A DNA stretch of 39,657 bases, from NCBI GenBank assembly GCA_900549135.1, contig URNI01000005.1:1-39657 (forward strand). The letters run 5' to 3'. This document shows positions 8,036-16,725 of the stretch, one piece after another. The position numbers and the translations under genes were made by a program. Under the pieces are notes generated by a model that saw only the letters and a program-made list of their open reading frames with translations, did not search any database and was not told the DNA's origin. Every line of letters begins with the position of its first letter. Within the stretch, counting starts at the first letter, position 1. Source of the stretch: an uncultured Collinsella sp. (GTDB lineage Bacteria; Actinomycetota; Coriobacteriia; Coriobacteriales; Coriobacteriaceae).

Positions 8036-8218
8036 CCCGCACGGCTTGCAATGTGGCTCTGACAGCCGCTTGAGGTATGGCCATGAAACGCGGCGAAGCC
8101 ACGGAGCGCCGCGCCATGCAAGCAGCGTCCGGCCACCCTCGCGGGGTGCGTATTTACGGGCTCGCGCCCGATGGTCGCGCCTTCCTTCCTCTCCGCGCTC
8201 TGCTTTCGGCCCGCTGGC
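8036..8218 (-). other. Gap between variable-target gene and RT; expected place of a template repeat
   Basis: In most DGRs this is where the template repeat and its structured RNA lie. I compared the stretch by eye with the target's 3' end (8219-8360, minus strand) and found no near-identical copy differing mainly at adenines. It is GC-rich, with no T-run terminator and no convincing gene. If it is a template, it has decayed or pairs with a different target. Confidence 0.4.
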
Positions 8219-9139
8219 CTACTCGGTCTGGCAGTAAGGGAATCCGGGGCGGGGGCGAACCCAGGTGTTCGTCGCCGAATTGCAGCCGGCATTGCCGTTG
8301 TTGTTGACGTAGCACACGTTGGACGAGGAGCCACCCATGACGGAACGCAGCCACCAAGCGCACCGAGTTCCGTTCAAGCGGTGCGCGGTATCGCGGAACA
8401 GGTCGAACTGGCAGTCGAAGCCCACGCTGTAGCCCTTGGTGCCCCACACTGGGCAGCCGTACACCTCCATCTCGGAGGGCGACCACACCTTGCCGATGTC
8501 CTGCCAGCTCCAGCTGTTGGAGTCGCTGAGCGCGCCGCTCGCGCTGTAACGCTCCTCAAGCAGCACGCGCTGGGTGAGCAGGTACTTGGTCAGCCCCTCG
8601 GGCAGGCACGCCTCGAACAGCTTCTCCCACGCCTTGAGGTTGCTGCTCAGGTACGGGTTCTTCACGTCTGCGGTGCCCTGGTTGGTGTTCGCAGTGTTCC
8701 ACATCAGGTAGCTGTCGTTGGCCACGCCGGTGACGGTCTTGGCCACGGCGACGGGCGCGGACGCGATGAACGCGATGTGGTGGCCCTTGGCGCTGTCGCC
8801 GCACTGGTAGTACGGGTCGAAGTGCGCAAGCAGGAAGCGCACGGACTGCTGGGCCGCCACATTTGACGCGCTCACGAGCGGCACGTCGATGTAGTCGCCC
8901 ACGCGCATGCCGCTGAAGTTCGCGGCCTGCACGCGCTTGTGCAGCGCGTCGTAGATGGTGGCGGAGCCTGAGACCTCGCCCGCGAGAAGCGTTGCGAGCG
9001 ACTGGCCCGGGTACTTGCCGATCAGGCCCTGTCGGTTGTACTCGGCGTTGTTGAGCGCCGTGGTGGCGTTGGTGCGGGCGGTGTCGTCTATCATCTCGTA
9101 GTTGGTGCCGCCCACTGTGAGGATCTTAGCTTGAGCCAT
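8219..9139 (-). CDS. Tail receptor-type protein with DGR-like variable C-terminal domain
   Basis: A 306-residue protein. The N-terminal ~70 residues look like a tail-attachment part. The rest resembles the C-type-lectin-like/FGE-like displays of DGR targets. The C-terminus (about 261-306) has the hallmark AWWLRS, then a Ser/Asn/Gly-rich stretch with Asn runs (YVNNNGNAGCNSATNT) and VRPRPGF, which matches the usual target pattern WWLRS...N-rich...VRPxF. In known systems those Asn codons (AAC/AAT) are the mutable adenines. It starts at ATG 9139 with AAGGAAA upstream, follows the coiled-coil fibre gene, and precedes the RT gene. It probably binds the host surface. Confidence 0.75.
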   Translation of the reverse strand: MAQAKILTVGGTNYEMIDDTARTNATTALNNAEYNRQGLIGKYPGQSLATLLAGEVSGSATIYDALHKRVQAANFSGMRVGDYIDVPLVSASNVAAQQSVRFLLAHFDPYYQCGDSAKGHHIAFIASAPVAVAKTVTGVANDSYLMWNTANTNQGTADVKNPYLSSNLKAWEKLFEACLPEGLTKYLLTQRVLLEERYSASGALSDSNSWSWQDIGKVWSPSEMEVYGCPVWGTKGYSVGFDCQFDLFRDTAHRLNGTRCAWWLRSVMGGSSSNVCYVNNNGNAGCNSATNTWVRPRPGFPYCQTE

Positions 9140-9151
9140 TTCGTTTCCTTC

Positions 9152-9877
9152 TTAAATCAATGTGATGGTATTGCCGCTTGCGGAGCATGTTGAGCCGAAC
9201 GTTACGGTCACCCCGCTCGCCGATGCCTTTGAAGCCGGGCAGTAGACTGTTCCGCCCATGTATATGAACTGACCTGTCGAGTTCGCCAAAAGCGTTGCGA
9301 GCTTCGCGTTCTGGGCACGCAGCTCCGCGACGTCCGAGCTTCCTGCGCTGCCTTGCGCCACGGAGTTGGCGATCTGCAACGCCTGGTTCGCCGCTGCGTC
9401 CGCACGCGAAGCCGCGCCGTTCGCCGCAGAGGTCGCGTTGCTCGATGCTTGTTGGTCGGCGATATGCTCGTCATGGCGCTGGCTTTCGGCCTTTTTGCGT
9501 TCGATTTCGGCGTTCGATCGGCTCGTCTCGTTGTTCTGGCGCGTGGTTTCGGCATTCTTTCGCGCAGTTTCGTTGTCTTGACGTGTTGTCTCGGCGTTCT
9601 TGCGCGACGTCTCGTTGTTCTTGCGGGTTGTCTCGTTGTTGCCGCGCTCGGTCTCAGCCGTTTTCCGAGCGTTCTCGTTGGACACGCGCGTCTTCTCTGC
9701 CGCTTCGGCGCTTTCAGTCGCGGTGTTGCAGTTCGCCGCTGCCGTCTTGGCCTCTTCGGCGGCCTCCATCGATAGCGTCGACTCGATGCGGAAGATCGAG
9801 CCGTCGGTGGTTCTGGCGCGGTCGATGTTACCCGCATCGTTGAGCAGCAGCGCCGCGCCTTTGTTGGTATCTGCCAT
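9152..9877 (-). CDS. Coiled-coil tail fibre / upper baseplate-type protein
   Basis: A 241-residue protein with a long helical middle (about 35-150) made of an 11-residue-like repeat around R-K-N-x-E-T-x-R-x-N-N-E-T, clearly a trimeric-type coiled coil. It is followed by an Ala/Ser-rich helix and a short beta C-terminus (GQFIYMGGTVYCPAS...). The arrangement resembles upper baseplate or fibre-stalk proteins that carry the receptor-binding protein encoded next. The start ATG 9877 has an excellent AAAGGAGGTG site. Function is inferred from shape and position. Confidence 0.7.
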   Translation of the reverse strand: MADTNKGAALLLNDAGNIDRARTTDGSIFRIESTLSMEAAEEAKTAAANCNTATESAEAAEKTRVSNENARKTAETERGNNETTRKNNETSRKNAETTRQDNETARKNAETTRQNNETSRSNAEIERKKAESQRHDEHIADQQASSNATSAANGAASRADAAANQALQIANSVAQGSAGSSDVAELRAQNAKLATLLANSTGQFIYMGGTVYCPASKASASGVTVTFGSTCSASGNTITLI

Positions 9878-9887
9878 CGCACCTCCT

Positions 9888-10145
9888 TTACTTAGCTAGC
9901 ACGCCGATCACGATGGCGTGCGGGCCGATTGCCTGGATGATGCATCGGTCGCCTGCCTTGGCTCCCGAGCATGAGGTGGTGTACGGGAGCTTCAGGGATG
10001 CCCCCTTCACCGATACGGCCATGGTGGCTCCGGATACGGAATTCACCGTTCCGTAGCACGCCTGCTGGCCGGGAGGGTCGTTGGCGGTCGCATCGGCCAT
10101 CGCGGCGCCGTATCGGCGCATGGCCGACATGAGTTCATCGCTCAT
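9888..10145 (-). CDS. Small tail/baseplate protein
   Basis: An 85-residue protein with a helical start (MSDELMSAMRRYGAAM) and an OB-like beta part (ACYGTVNSVSGATMAVSVKGASLKLPYTTSC...GDRCIIQAIGPHAIVIGVLA). Short beta proteins of this kind occur after the tail-hub gene in siphoviruses. It overlaps the hub gene's end by 11 bp. No named family was recognised. Confidence 0.7.
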   Translation of the reverse strand: MSDELMSAMRRYGAAMADATANDPPGQQACYGTVNSVSGATMAVSVKGASLKLPYTTSCSGAKAGDRCIIQAIGPHAIVIGVLAK

Positions 10146-11220
10146 ACCTCTTCACCTCCATCTCGATTGGGCATCCTCCCACGAGCGTGAGAGTCGCAGT
10201 CCTCACCGCGAACTTGCCGCTGATGCCGGCGCTTGCCCAATCGACCATCACGGCATCGCCGCACGCGATAGGCGCGTACGTCCGCTTGACCGTGACTCTA
10301 CGGATAGCGCTCTGCTGTGTTCGCAGCATCTCGTTAGCCTTGGCATCGGCGTTCCTCTGTCTCTCGGCATCGGTAGACCCCTCGGGCAGGTCGCTGTAGC
10401 TGTACGTGGCCGTCTTGCGCCAACCGCGCGAAACCGTGGAGTAAGGGCTGCTCGGGTCTGAGTCGATGGCCGTGCCACGGTAGAAGGCGTCCTGCGTTTC
10501 GTAGTCGCAGTGCACCACGTTGGCGACGCCCGAGCGGTCAAGCTCGTCGACTACCTCGTTGATGAAGCGTGCGCCAGAGCCCTCTCGAAGGGTCATGGAA
10601 ACGGGCCTGTCCTGCGGCTCCCTATATCTGCAAAGTACGGGCCTTCCGTAGGCGTCCTCGTCGACGGCGCGGAAGCCCGCCACGTCGAGCAGCGCGTTGC
10701 ACGCCGCCAGGCGCTTCGACAGCCTCATGTCGCCCGAATCGATTCCGAGCGTCCAATCCTGCGCTAGCTTGTAGTCGGAGCCTTCGGCGATCACGTCAGC
10801 GAAGCCAGCCGCCTTGAGCAACTTTACGACGTAGGGGACAACCACGGTTCCAGCCGCCACCGTGAATGGGGCATCGAATTCGTCCTCCGCAACCTCCGAC
10901 AGCCTGCCCGACAGGACTGCCGTGCCGGTTGAGTTGACGCCGCGTCTGGTCCTTTTCGGCGCTGAGACAACGAAAGTCCCCAGCGCCTCACTGACTGACG
11001 CGCCACCGAAGTCGGCATCGAGGTACACCCGCAGCAGATCTGCCCCGATATCGAGCGCCCCGGAGTAATCGACCTGCCCTGTGGTGTAGTCCTTGTCCTG
11101 GTTGCGCTCAATGCACCCGCCGTTCTTTATGTTCGTGATTCTCTCGACCTCGTTGCCGCTTGCGCGGTCTACGCGCATGAAGCGGAACGAGGTGAGGAAC
11201 GGTTTTCCCCAATCAGCCAT
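10135..11220 (-). CDS. Siphovirus tail-hub/baseplate-type protein
   Basis: A 361-residue protein. The N-terminus (MADWGKPFLTSFRFMRVDR) leads into a beta-rich domain with a C-terminal GDAVMVDWASAGISGKFAV stretch typical of gp27/Tal-like tail hub proteins. It lies after the large FN3-type tail protein and before the fibre genes, where the baseplate hub is expected. It overlaps the upstream gene by 8 bp. Assignment rests on place and fold pattern. Confidence 0.65.
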   Translation of the reverse strand: MADWGKPFLTSFRFMRVDRASGNEVERITNIKNGGCIERNQDKDYTTGQVDYSGALDIGADLLRVYLDADFGGASVSEALGTFVVSAPKRTRRGVNSTGTAVLSGRLSEVAEDEFDAPFTVAAGTVVVPYVVKLLKAAGFADVIAEGSDYKLAQDWTLGIDSGDMRLSKRLAACNALLDVAGFRAVDEDAYGRPVLCRYREPQDRPVSMTLREGSGARFINEVVDELDRSGVANVVHCDYETQDAFYRGTAIDSDPSSPYSTVSRGWRKTATYSYSDLPEGSTDAERQRNADAKANEMLRTQQSAIRRVTVKRTYAPIACGDAVMVDWASAGISGKFAVRTATLTLVGGCPIEMEVKRYER

Positions 11221-13522
11221 TTATCGGCTCCTCGAAGACGTTGTGCGTGACGTTGGCCGAACCCTTCCAGATGCCTGCACCATTCACAGACATATCGAAG
11301 TCCATGGGGCCGTATGCGCGTTCGCCCGCATGTCCGCGCCACCATCCCCTCCACTGCTCGTCCATAATCCGTATGTACCTGTCGTGGCCGTCGCGCTTCA
11401 TCTCCCATGAGAGCGAGGTCTTTTTGTTCAGCTCGTCGAGCATGTACGAAATGGGCAGGTCGCCGTTCTCGCCGCCATCGGCGAAGTGGTATGTCTCTAC
11501 GGATCGCTGAGAGCTTGTCGAGTAGTCGCCGTTGTAGTCGAGCACAAGCACGGTCGATGCATCCTGGCCGAAGTTAAGCGCCATCCCGTGCGCGAACACG
11601 TTGGCATCGGTCACGGTCTGCGACGAGGTGCCGTTGTCGGCGTACCCGGTGACCTTGTACTCGTAGTCGGTGTTTAGCGGCGGCACGCGGTCGATCGTCT
11701 CTTGGGAGTCAAGCACGCCGGATGCTATGACGGCATCGCCGCCGTACGCCACGCGCTCCACCGTGAAGGCGGAGCAGCGGGAGGCGTTGCCGAGCACCAG
11801 CGCGTCACCATCGACTGTGATCGTGCCTAGCATGGAAAGCTCATTGCTCACCTCGTCGACCGTCATGGGGCCTACGAGCGTGGTCTGCTCGATCTCGTAT
11901 GACGAGAGGCCGTTGCGCACCTTCACGTGACACGCCAGCGCATCGTCGTACGACAGCGACACGTCTGGGATGACCGGTTCCGCCCAGTGCGTCTTGAAGC
12001 GGCGCATGGCCGTCTTGGACAGGCCGGAGCCGCCCTTGACCGTGAGCATGAGCAGATAGTCGATGCCGTTGCGTATGGTGGCGTAGCTGCCGAAACTCAC
12101 GGGCTTCAGGTTCGTGACGTCTGCCGTGGCGACCGTCGCGCCGCCGACCTCTGCGAGCGTGAGCGTTGCCTGCGCGATGCCAGTTTCGTCGGTTGCGGCG
12201 ACTTGCACCGTGAGCGGCACCGCATCGACGAGCATGCCGTCGGTAGCGGGGGAGGCGACCCAGCACTGCGGGTAGTCGGCGACCGTTATCGCCGCATAGC
12301 CAGACCAAGCGCCCCAATCGGCGTGCAGTCCCTTCGTGCGAACGCGAGCTTTCCAACTTCCCTTCGTGAGTGTGACCGATGCGCTTTTCTCGGTCGTGTA
12401 CGACTTCGTTATCGTCTCGCTGCCGACGAGCTCAAGTTGCGCGGCGGACTGCGCCGAGCCGTCGGGGTGGTTGGGCACCCACGAGAAGGATGCTGCCGAC
12501 CCCGTTGGCGCAACATGGTCGGCGGTGACCTTCGGTGCGAGAGGCGGCGTGATCGTGGTCACGGAATTCGATTCGACCCACGAAGACGTTAGGCTACCGC
12601 GCTTGGCCCTGACGCGGTAGACGATCGTGCCGGCAGGCGCAGAGGTGTCGTGCAGGTCTACCCATGCGGGGTCTTCGCCCTCGGTGGTGGTCGAGACCGC
12701 CGCCCACGTATTCCCGTCGTCGCCTGATCGCTGAACATCCCATGCGCTGGCGTACCACCACGCCCCGTAGACGCGCAGCGTCACCTCGGACGCGCCGGCC
12801 TTGATGGCATCGATGCGCGAAGGTGCCGACGGAGTTGTGTACGTGGTTCCGCACGAGACGTGCGTGGAGTTGCCGCCCGGGCCGTGGGCGCAAAGGCGGT
12901 ACTCGTACTTGTGTCCTGCGGTCGTCGAGTTGTCGGTGTAGTTGGTCACGTCCCACGAGACGTCGGCGATGTTCACCCATGAGCCGTCGTCGGTGCGGCG
13001 GTCTACATACACGCCAGCCCAGGGGTACGCGCCGTCCATGCCCGTGTAGTCGACGTCCCACGTGATCTTGTGGGATGTGTCGGAAACGCGGGCCAGCTTC
13101 GGGTTCTTGGGCGGATGCGGTTGCGAGTACCCGCGCTGGGGAATCCAAGCGTACTCTGTTGCCCAGGCATCTCCGCCGGCGCTGCCGTAGTAGTTGTTGT
13201 ACGTCTTGCCGTAGACGTGCACCTGCACCGGGCAGTTCCAGCCGCTCGCGCCGCGCGGCACGTCCACGTCAAATGTCACCGCGTCGCGCGTCGCCCAGTT
13301 GCCGTAGTTGTTCAGCACGACGTCACGCGAGCTGCGCACCGAGCCGTTCACCACGACGTCGTAGTGCGTTCCGTACTCGGCGGCGTACTTGTCGTCGATC
13401 GCTGCGGTGACTCGCAGGCGAGTCGTGGTGTCGTTGACCGTGCTCACGCCGTCAACGGAGATATAGCCGCAATACCAGCGGTTGCGCCCCGCGATCTGAA
13501 TCTCCCTTGTATAGGTTCCCAT
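11213..13522 (-). CDS. Large tail protein with fibronectin III-like repeats
   Basis: A 769-residue protein. An N-terminal beta domain (about 1-120) is followed by at least three immunoglobulin-like/FN3 modules, for example around SQPHPPKNPKLARVSDTSHKITW (in parts, 133-155), TPSAPSRIDAIKAGASEVTL and TPPLAPKVTADHVAPTG. The C-terminal ~250 residues form another beta domain that looks like the distal tail part. It sits directly after the tape measure, where distal tail proteins (Dit/Tal) are encoded. FN3 modules in tails often make weak contacts with cell-surface glycans. Confidence 0.75.
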   Translation of the reverse strand: MGTYTREIQIAGRNRWYCGYISVDGVSTVNDTTTRLRVTAAIDDKYAAEYGTHYDVVVNGSVRSSRDVVLNNYGNWATRDAVTFDVDVPRGASGWNCPVQVHVYGKTYNNYYGSAGGDAWATEYAWIPQRGYSQPHPPKNPKLARVSDTSHKITWDVDYTGMDGAYPWAGVYVDRRTDDGSWVNIADVSWDVTNYTDNSTTAGHKYEYRLCAHGPGGNSTHVSCGTTYTTPSAPSRIDAIKAGASEVTLRVYGAWWYASAWDVQRSGDDGNTWAAVSTTTEGEDPAWVDLHDTSAPAGTIVYRVRAKRGSLTSSWVESNSVTTITPPLAPKVTADHVAPTGSAASFSWVPNHPDGSAQSAAQLELVGSETITKSYTTEKSASVTLTKGSWKARVRTKGLHADWGAWSGYAAITVADYPQCWVASPATDGMLVDAVPLTVQVAATDETGIAQATLTLAEVGGATVATADVTNLKPVSFGSYATIRNGIDYLLMLTVKGGSGLSKTAMRRFKTHWAEPVIPDVSLSYDDALACHVKVRNGLSSYEIEQTTLVGPMTVDEVSNELSMLGTITVDGDALVLGNASRCSAFTVERVAYGGDAVIASGVLDSQETIDRVPPLNTDYEYKVTGYADNGTSSQTVTDANVFAHGMALNFGQDASTVLVLDYNGDYSTSSQRSVETYHFADGGENGDLPISYMLDELNKKTSLSWEMKRDGHDRYIRIMDEQWRGWWRGHAGERAYGPMDFDMSVNGAGIWKGSANVTHNVFEEPING

Positions 13523-13525
13523 TGG

Positions 13526-16081
13526 CTACCTTCCCGACCCTGCGGACCGCTTGGCTGCGGAGACCAGAACGTCAACCGCCTGCATGATCCGCTGGTCTGC
13601 GTTTACACTTCCTCCATTGACCGTGACGTTGTAGGTCGTGCCGGCGGCACCTGCCCCGGCAACGGCAACCGACGGAGCGACCGTGATGCCCGAGCCGATA
13701 AGCGAGCTCGCGGAGGCTAGCGCCGACGTGATGGCGGAGTTGACCGCCCCCGTGCCGCTGCCGATGCCCTCGGCCCATCCCTCCATGAGCGCCTTGCCCG
13801 AGTAGGTTGTATAACCGTGGCCGCTGAATGGGCCGCGCTTTGCGGGCGAGAACGGGAAGAACGAGCGGATCTGCGAGACGGCGCCGGACACGGCGGAAAG
13901 GGCGCCGCCGATTGCGTTCTGGATGCCCTGCGTGAAGCCGTTGATCAACGCGCGACCGGAACCGACGAGCCACGACCCAGCGCCTGCGAAGAAGCCCATT
14001 ACCTGGCCGGGGATGCTGGAAATGGTGTTCATGAGGCTCCCGATATGGCCAGACACAGCGCCGACGAGCGCCGAGAAGGCACCCGTCACTGCCGCGTACA
14101 CCTGCTGCGCCGCGTTCGCCATCGTAGACACCATGGTCGAGAAGTACCCGGCGATCGAGGAGACGAGGCCGGACACGAGCGAGAGCGCTGAGGACACCAG
14201 CGAGCCGACGAACGCCACTACCGCGTTCACACCGCCTGAAACGGCGGCGACCACGGTAGCTATCCCGCCGCCGACAACGGATACGATCGAGCCGATGAAC
14301 GTGGTAACCGCAGTCACGAGGCCGCTCACGACCGACATGACGAGGCCAATGGCCGAGGCTACGACGGATGCGGCGTTTACCACGACCGAGATCACCTGGC
14401 TTGCCACCGTTATCACGACGGACACGATTGAACCAACTACAGACAGCACTGTCTGGATTACCGGTATGAGCATCTGAGCCACGGAGAGCACTATCTGCAT
14501 GCCGCTAGCCAATATCGGCAGCACGGCGTTGGCGAGGTTTGCGAGCGCCGTGCCGATAGACGTGATTGCCGGCATGAGCGCAGCGCCCACCTGCGACACG
14601 AGCGGGCTTACCGCAGCGAAAAGCTGCATGGCGACGCCGATGACCTGCGAAATGATCGGGACGATCATCGCGAAGGCGTTGTGTAGCACGGGCAGGATGG
14701 CCTGGCCGACGTTCAGCAGCGTCGAGCCAAGCTGCTCTATGACAGGCCGCACGGCGCTGAACGCGCCGACTGCGCCAGATGCAAATGACGCGATGGCGGG
14801 CAGCATCTGCGATGCGAAGTACGTCACGAACGGCGACACCGCCGAGATGATCGTCGTCACGGCTCCGCCAATAGTCGAGACGATGGTGTCCCAGATGCCC
14901 GGTATCTGCTCGCCAAGCTTCCCGAAAGCGGACTTGCACGTGCCTACGACGGATACCGCAGCGTCGGCGATTGCTTGGAACGCCCCCGTTATCTGGGAAG
15001 CGTCGACTGTCGGCAGCTGTATGCCAAGCTCAGCCAAGGCTCCTACGGCGATGTTCCAAGCAGTCGCGAGCGCTTCCGAGAGCACTGGGCCAAGGACTGG
15101 GCCAAGGCCAGACAGCACAACCGGGAACGCCTCGACGATTCCCTTGCCGATCTGCGCAACCCTCGGAGCCACGTTCGTAGCTACCGCGCCGATCGACTCA
15201 AGCAGCTGCTGCGTGAGCTGCGAGAAGTCGACGTCGTCGCGCCCGAGTCCGGTGATGAAGTTCTCCCACGCGGCCTTCGCCATGCCGATGGAGCCGCTGA
15301 TCGTGGTAGCGGCCTCCTTGGCGGTGGTGCCGGTGATGCCCATGTTCTCCTGCACGGTATGGATGGCCTCGACCACATCGGCATAGCTGTCGATCGTGAG
15401 GTCGGCGTTCTTGCCCTGCTCCTGGCGCAGCTTGTTGGCATCGGCGATAAGGCGCTTCATCTCAGCCTGCGTGCCGCCGTAGCCGAGCTTCAAGTTGTCC
15501 AACATCGTGTAGTTCTGCTTCGCAAAGCCTTGGTAGGCGTTCTGCACGTCTGTCATGTCGGAACCCATCTTGTTCACGTTGTCCGACATGTCGCCCATGG
15601 CCATGTTCGCGTAGTCAGCCGCCTTGGCGACATCGCCGCTGCACGACGAGACGAGCGAGGCCGCGAAGCTCGTGGCCTGCGTCATGTACTGGTTGGCGGA
15701 CATTCCGCATGTCTTGTATGCCTCTGCGGCATAACCTTGCAGTGTCTGCGACGCGGAGCCGAACAGGGTGTCGACGCCGCCAACCAGCTGTTCGTAGTCT
15801 GCATATGCGGAAAGGGCCGCGCCGCCAATCGCGGTCACGGCCCCTGTGAGCGCTGTGAACCCGGCCACCGCCGCAGTGGCGACGCCCTTGGCTACGGTTC
15901 CAAGCCCTGTCAGGATGCCCGAGGACTTCTTGGCCCCGCCGTCGATGCCGACGGTCATGGAGTCGCCGAAGGCCTTGCCTGCGGCGTTGCCCTGGCTGCC
16001 GAACTCCTTGCCGATTTTGCTCGCGAAGCCATCCATCGACGGCATCAAGGACACATAGGCCGACCCGACACTAGTCGCCAT
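13526..16081 (-). CDS. Tail tape measure protein
   Basis: An 851-residue protein, the longest of the phage. The N-terminus (SVGSAYVSLMPSMDGFASKIGKEFG) and the TP901-type domain with YEQLVGGVDTLFGSAS identify the tape measure family. A long middle (about 310-680) is strongly hydrophobic and rich in Val, Ile, Ser and Ala, as in tape measures that form a channel in the membrane. The C-terminus has FFPFSPAKRGPFSGHG, a motif common near tape measure ends. It sets tail length. It overlaps the end of the chaperone T frame by 11 bp. Confidence 0.93.
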   Translation of the reverse strand: MATSVGSAYVSLMPSMDGFASKIGKEFGSQGNAAGKAFGDSMTVGIDGGAKKSSGILTGLGTVAKGVATAAVAGFTALTGAVTAIGGAALSAYADYEQLVGGVDTLFGSASQTLQGYAAEAYKTCGMSANQYMTQATSFAASLVSSCSGDVAKAADYANMAMGDMSDNVNKMGSDMTDVQNAYQGFAKQNYTMLDNLKLGYGGTQAEMKRLIADANKLRQEQGKNADLTIDSYADVVEAIHTVQENMGITGTTAKEAATTISGSIGMAKAAWENFITGLGRDDVDFSQLTQQLLESIGAVATNVAPRVAQIGKGIVEAFPVVLSGLGPVLGPVLSEALATAWNIAVGALAELGIQLPTVDASQITGAFQAIADAAVSVVGTCKSAFGKLGEQIPGIWDTIVSTIGGAVTTIISAVSPFVTYFASQMLPAIASFASGAVGAFSAVRPVIEQLGSTLLNVGQAILPVLHNAFAMIVPIISQVIGVAMQLFAAVSPLVSQVGAALMPAITSIGTALANLANAVLPILASGMQIVLSVAQMLIPVIQTVLSVVGSIVSVVITVASQVISVVVNAASVVASAIGLVMSVVSGLVTAVTTFIGSIVSVVGGGIATVVAAVSGGVNAVVAFVGSLVSSALSLVSGLVSSIAGYFSTMVSTMANAAQQVYAAVTGAFSALVGAVSGHIGSLMNTISSIPGQVMGFFAGAGSWLVGSGRALINGFTQGIQNAIGGALSAVSGAVSQIRSFFPFSPAKRGPFSGHGYTTYSGKALMEGWAEGIGSGTGAVNSAITSALASASSLIGSGITVAPSVAVAGAGAAGTTYNVTVNGGSVNADQRIMQAVDVLVSAAKRSAGSGR

Positions 16082-16475
16082 CTTCCCCTCCTATCCCCAG
16101 GATCTTGTCTATCTCTTCCTTGGCTTCCAGCGCGTTCGCGCGGTGGAGCTCAAGCTCTGCGAGCTGCGCCGGCGTCTTGATAGGCTCGGGAGGCTCCGCG
16201 CTCCTGTCCTTCTTGTCGGCCATGCCCCAGGCGATGCACCGAAGCTGGTGCTCGATACGCCAGAGCATGTAGTCGGTCGTGCTCCACCTGAGTTGCGGGT
16301 ACTGCGCCTTGGCGAGGCGCGAGTTGTCGGGGAGGTGCTGCCAGAGAAGCGCCATCCGATCGAGGTCTTCGGGCGCTCCATCCAATGGCAGGGCTATGCC
16401 GTAGAACTGCTGGAAGTCTGCTATCGCTTCGCCGCGCCTGTTCTCGAGGTCGCTGGCGAAGCCTATTAGTTTTTT
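16071..16475 (-). CDS. Tail assembly chaperone T part, made by -1 frameshift
   Basis: This frame has no ribosome binding site or likely start of its own. It continues from the upstream chaperone at the slippery heptamer A-AAA-AAC (16469-16475), giving a fused product with LIGFASDLENRRGEAIADFQQFYG after the join. The fused gene is 16720..16071 and encodes about 216 residues. In lambda and most siphoviruses the G-T fusion recruits the major tail protein onto the tape measure. The T part is helical and charged. Confidence 0.82.
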   Translation of the reverse strand, partial: KKLIGFASDLENRRGEAIADFQQFYGIALPLDGAPEDLDRMALLWQHLPDNSRLAKAQYPQLRWSTTDYMLWRIEHQLRCIAWGMADKKDRSAEPPEPIKTPAQLAELELHRANALEAKEEIDKILGIGGEDGD

Positions 16476-16720
16476 GCCTTTGCAGCCTCGAATGCCGCGT
16501 CGCACAGGCGGCGCATGTCGTAGGAGGTGCCTCCGAGCGCTTCGATGTACTCCTCGTCGCGGCCCATGAAGATGCGCTCCATGGCGTCCATCATCCCCGC
16601 CGGGTCGGTTTCGCTTCGGGCGAACTGCTTCACAGTCTTGTAGGACTTCAACTCGTCGAGGTCTGCGGCGAACTCGCCGTCAACGCCGTCGACGGAAAAC
16701 TTGATCTCGGTCATCTGCAT
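16466..16720 (-). CDS. Tail assembly chaperone G part
   Basis: An 84-residue protein between the major tail protein and the tape measure, the standard place for the gpG-like chaperone. Its last codons (GCA AAA AAC TAA) contain a canonical -1 slippery site right before the stop. Most ribosomes end here; a fraction make the longer G-T fusion. Confidence 0.85.
   Translation of the reverse strand: MQMTEIKFSVDGVDGEFAADLDELKSYKTVKQFARSETDPAGMMDAMERIFMGRDEEYIEALGGTSYDMRRLCDAAFEAAKAKN
16469..16475 (-). promoter_or_regulatory. Programmed -1 frameshift slippery heptamer A AAA AAC
   Basis: On the minus strand the codons AAA and AAC of the G frame are preceded by A, giving the X-XXY-YYZ pattern A-AAA-AAC, followed directly by TAA. 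Slipping back one base opens the T frame (AAA AAA CTA ...). Position and motif match those of tail chaperones in many siphoviruses. Confidence 0.85.
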
Positions 16721-16725
16721 TCCTC

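Noticed and set aside
8036..8150. Possible DGR template repeat (translated it looks faintly like the variable domain: HTSSGCQSHIASRAGC)
   Set aside because: Too many mismatches at bases other than adenine for a template/variable pair; likeness may be chance.
14975..16180. 401-residue open frame on the + strand over the tape measure gene
   Set aside because: Antisense to the N-terminal half of a clear tape measure protein; no ribosome binding site.
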